Source: Sphingorhabdus sp. Alg239-R122
Lineage (GTDB): Bacteria; Pseudomonadota; Alphaproteobacteria; Sphingomonadales; Sphingomonadaceae
Assembly: GCF_900537065.1 (NCBI RefSeq)
Contig: NZ_UNRC01000003.1
Location: 1 to 64,000 of the forward strand
DNA: 64,000 nt
Direction: 5' to 3'
A model generated the notes under the pieces. The model was not told the origin of the DNA, searched no databases, and saw nothing but the letters and a program-made list of their open reading frames with translations. Below are positions 62,889 to 64,000 of this stretch, in pieces (position 1 is the first letter of the stretch; every line of letters starts with the position of its first letter). Both the position numbers and the translations under genes were made by a program.

Positions 62889-63683
62889 CTATTTTTTGGC
62901 CTTGGCAGCCCGTGCGGTTGCCACCGCGTCCTTCAATCCGGCAAGGCCCAGTGCGCCGTTATAGGTCCTGTCACCAATCACCCAGCTAGGCGTGCCCGAA
63001 AACTCAAGCTGTTGCGCGATTTGCAAGTTTTTCTCAAGTAATTGGCGCGCCTGTGGCCCATTGGCGAATGCCCGGGCCGTGGTCATGTCCAGTCCAGCGG
63101 ATTGTGCGGCGGTTTCGATGGTTGCGGCATTGGGCTTTCCAGCAGCGAATAGCGCCTTGTGGAAAGTATAAAATTTGCCTTGTTTCGCAGCTGCTAGTGA
63201 CCATGCCGCTGCACGTGCACTGTCTTCCGAAAGGATCGGAAGTTCGCGGAAGACGACTTTAACATTTTTGTCCTGCGCCAATAGCTGACTGACATCGCTC
63301 ACGCTTTGCGCGCAAAAACCGCACGCATAATCGGAGTATTCGACAATGGTGACATCGCCATTGGGATTGCCCGCCCATGCGCTTTCATAAGGTGTTTCTA
63401 TCTCGCTGCGCACAGAACCTAGCCGCTCTGCAGTCTGCCGCTGCCGCAATATCTGGACCGCTTCGGTGATGATTTCCGGGTTTTCCAATATATATTCACG
63501 CACCACCGCTTCCATGGCGGTACGATCCTTTGCATCCAAACCGGCTGCCTTTAACGCTTCGGCTGTATCGGTTTTTTCGGTCTGCGCATTTGATGCGGTT
63601 CCGCAGGCGGTCAGCGCCATCATGGCGCTGGCAAAAAATGCCGTGCGGATCGCAGCAGGGCGGAATATCGATGTTCTGGTCAA
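62889..63683 (-). CDS. DsbA-family thiol oxidoreductase, lipoprotein, TTG start
   Basis: 264 residues from TTG 63683 with AGGAAG 7 nt upstream; the open frame goes further but gives no natural start. Lipobox in 'MMALTACGTASN'. A helical N-terminal part (about 40-85, 'VREYILENPEIITEAVQILR', as in ScsC/BdbD-type proteins) then a thioredoxin fold with active site C-G-F-C ('YSDYACGFCAQSV') and cis-Pro in 'FSGTPSWVIGD'. Catalyses disulfide formation or isomerisation in the envelope. Confidence 0.9.
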   Translation of the reverse strand: MTRTSIFRPAAIRTAFFASAMMALTACGTASNAQTEKTDTAEALKAAGLDAKDRTAMEAVVREYILENPEIITEAVQILRQRQTAERLGSVRSEIETPYESAWAGNPNGDVTIVEYSDYACGFCAQSVSDVSQLLAQDKNVKVVFRELPILSEDSARAAAWSLAAAKQGKFYTFHKALFAAGKPNAATIETAAQSAGLDMTTARAFANGPQARQLLEKNLQIAQQLEFSGTPSWVIGDRTYNGALGLAGLKDAVATARAAKAKK

Positions 63684-63720
63684 ATTCTGGCTTCCTGTAT
63701 TGGGGAAATTCCGGTGTATA

Positions 63721-64000
63721 TTAGCGCCGTTTGCGGTTCTCCTCAACCGCGACGCGTGCCAGGATGGCAATATCCTGTGCACGGATCCAGTCAGGACTGC
63801 CTTCTGGCAGGCCCAGCATAGCAGTTTGAGCATTGCGCAGTGCGAGCGGTGCATTACGTTGCAATACAAAGCCTTCTGCCGATGCGAGCCGCGCCCGGGG
63901 TTCATCGCCCTGTTGTGAATAGATAACGCCCAGTTGATACCATGCGAAAGGGTTTGCATTGTCTTTCGAAACAGCAGCTTTCAGCACCTTTTCCGCTTCA
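63721..64000 (-). CDS. C-terminal part of a TPR protein, probably an M48 (BepA-like) peptidase
   Basis: The frame is open to the right edge, so only the last 92 residues are seen. TPR-like helices 'NPFAWYQLGVIYSQQGDEPRA' and 'IRAQDIAILARVAVEENRKRR' at the end. Such a TPR tail with this ending is common on BepA-type M48 proteases beside a DsbA-like lipoprotein in sphingomonads, but the peptidase part is outside the window, so the assignment is inferred. Confidence 0.65.
   Translation of the reverse strand, partial: EAEKVLKAAVSKDNANPFAWYQLGVIYSQQGDEPRARLASAEGFVLQRNAPLALRNAQTAMLGLPEGSPDWIRAQDIAILARVAVEENRKRR

Overview
This 64 kb window reads as chromosome of an alphaproteobacterium, most probably a member of the Sphingomonadales. 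The support is the TonB-ExbB-ExbD-ExbD cluster with a proline-rich TonB, small exported proteins with a 'DEIVICG' type motif, a class II fructose bisphosphatase (GlpX) next to homoserine dehydrogenase, and the general gene style. The assignment is an inference from protein character; no rRNA is present. Gene density is high. I see no insertion sequence, prophage, integron or CRISPR array. The flagellar block at the left and the TonB block look more AT-rich by eye than the nar, moa and hut blocks.

Layout. (1) 1-7.7 kb: flagellar type III export genes: the end of fliP, a FliA-type sigma factor and two small unknowns on the + strand, converging with fliQ-fliR-flhB-flhA-TPR on the - strand. (2) 7.9-10.7 kb: a DUF2235 hydrolase and a PhoA-type alkaline phosphatase lipoprotein. 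(3) 10.7-29.4 kb: an anaerobic nitrate respiration island: outer-membrane porin, NnrS, a Dnr/Fnr-type regulator, a fused double NarK, narGHJI, a PpiC-type isomerase, and molybdenum cofactor genes mobA, moaA, moaD, moaE, moaC, moeA with a TSUP transporter inserted. Five TTGAT-N4-ATCAA type boxes lie in the three control regions of this island, and the regulator has the matching E..SR recognition residues, so the whole island is probably one regulon. (4) 29.4-34.8 kb: histidine degradation operon hutI-hutH-hutU-hutG. (5) 34.9-43.0 kb: tRNA-Glu, recJ, a DUF2891 lipoprotein, a flavodoxin-like protein, a DUF900 lipoprotein, glpX, a small exported protein and hom. (6) 43.2-47.0 kb: an exported unknown and tonB-exbB-exbD-exbD. 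(7) 47.4-53.4 kb: an ABC exporter, intracellular PHB depolymerase, dipeptide epimerase, thiolase and a MaoC-type hydratase. (8) 53.6-64 kb: MscS channel, putA, rpmB, a Pmp3-type micropeptide, tadA, a LytTR two-component pair, an HD-domain protein, an M48 peptidase, a DsbA-type lipoprotein and the end of a TPR protein.

Functionally the central block is self-contained: NarK brings nitrate in and nitrite out, NarGHI reduces nitrate at the quinol pool, NarJ and perhaps the PpiC protein mature the enzyme, MoaA/C/D/E, MoeA and MobA make the bis-MGD cofactor, and the porin and NnrS probably serve the cell envelope side of nitrogen-oxide metabolism. No nitrite reductase and no NarXL pair is seen in the window. 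I did not find a clearly new multi-gene system. The least explained parts are the two small genes downstream of fliA, the porin-NnrS unit with tandem boxes, the TSUP gene inside the moa operon, the cytoplasmic parvulin of the nar operon, and an HD protein that may be a diiron oxygenase rather than a phosphohydrolase.
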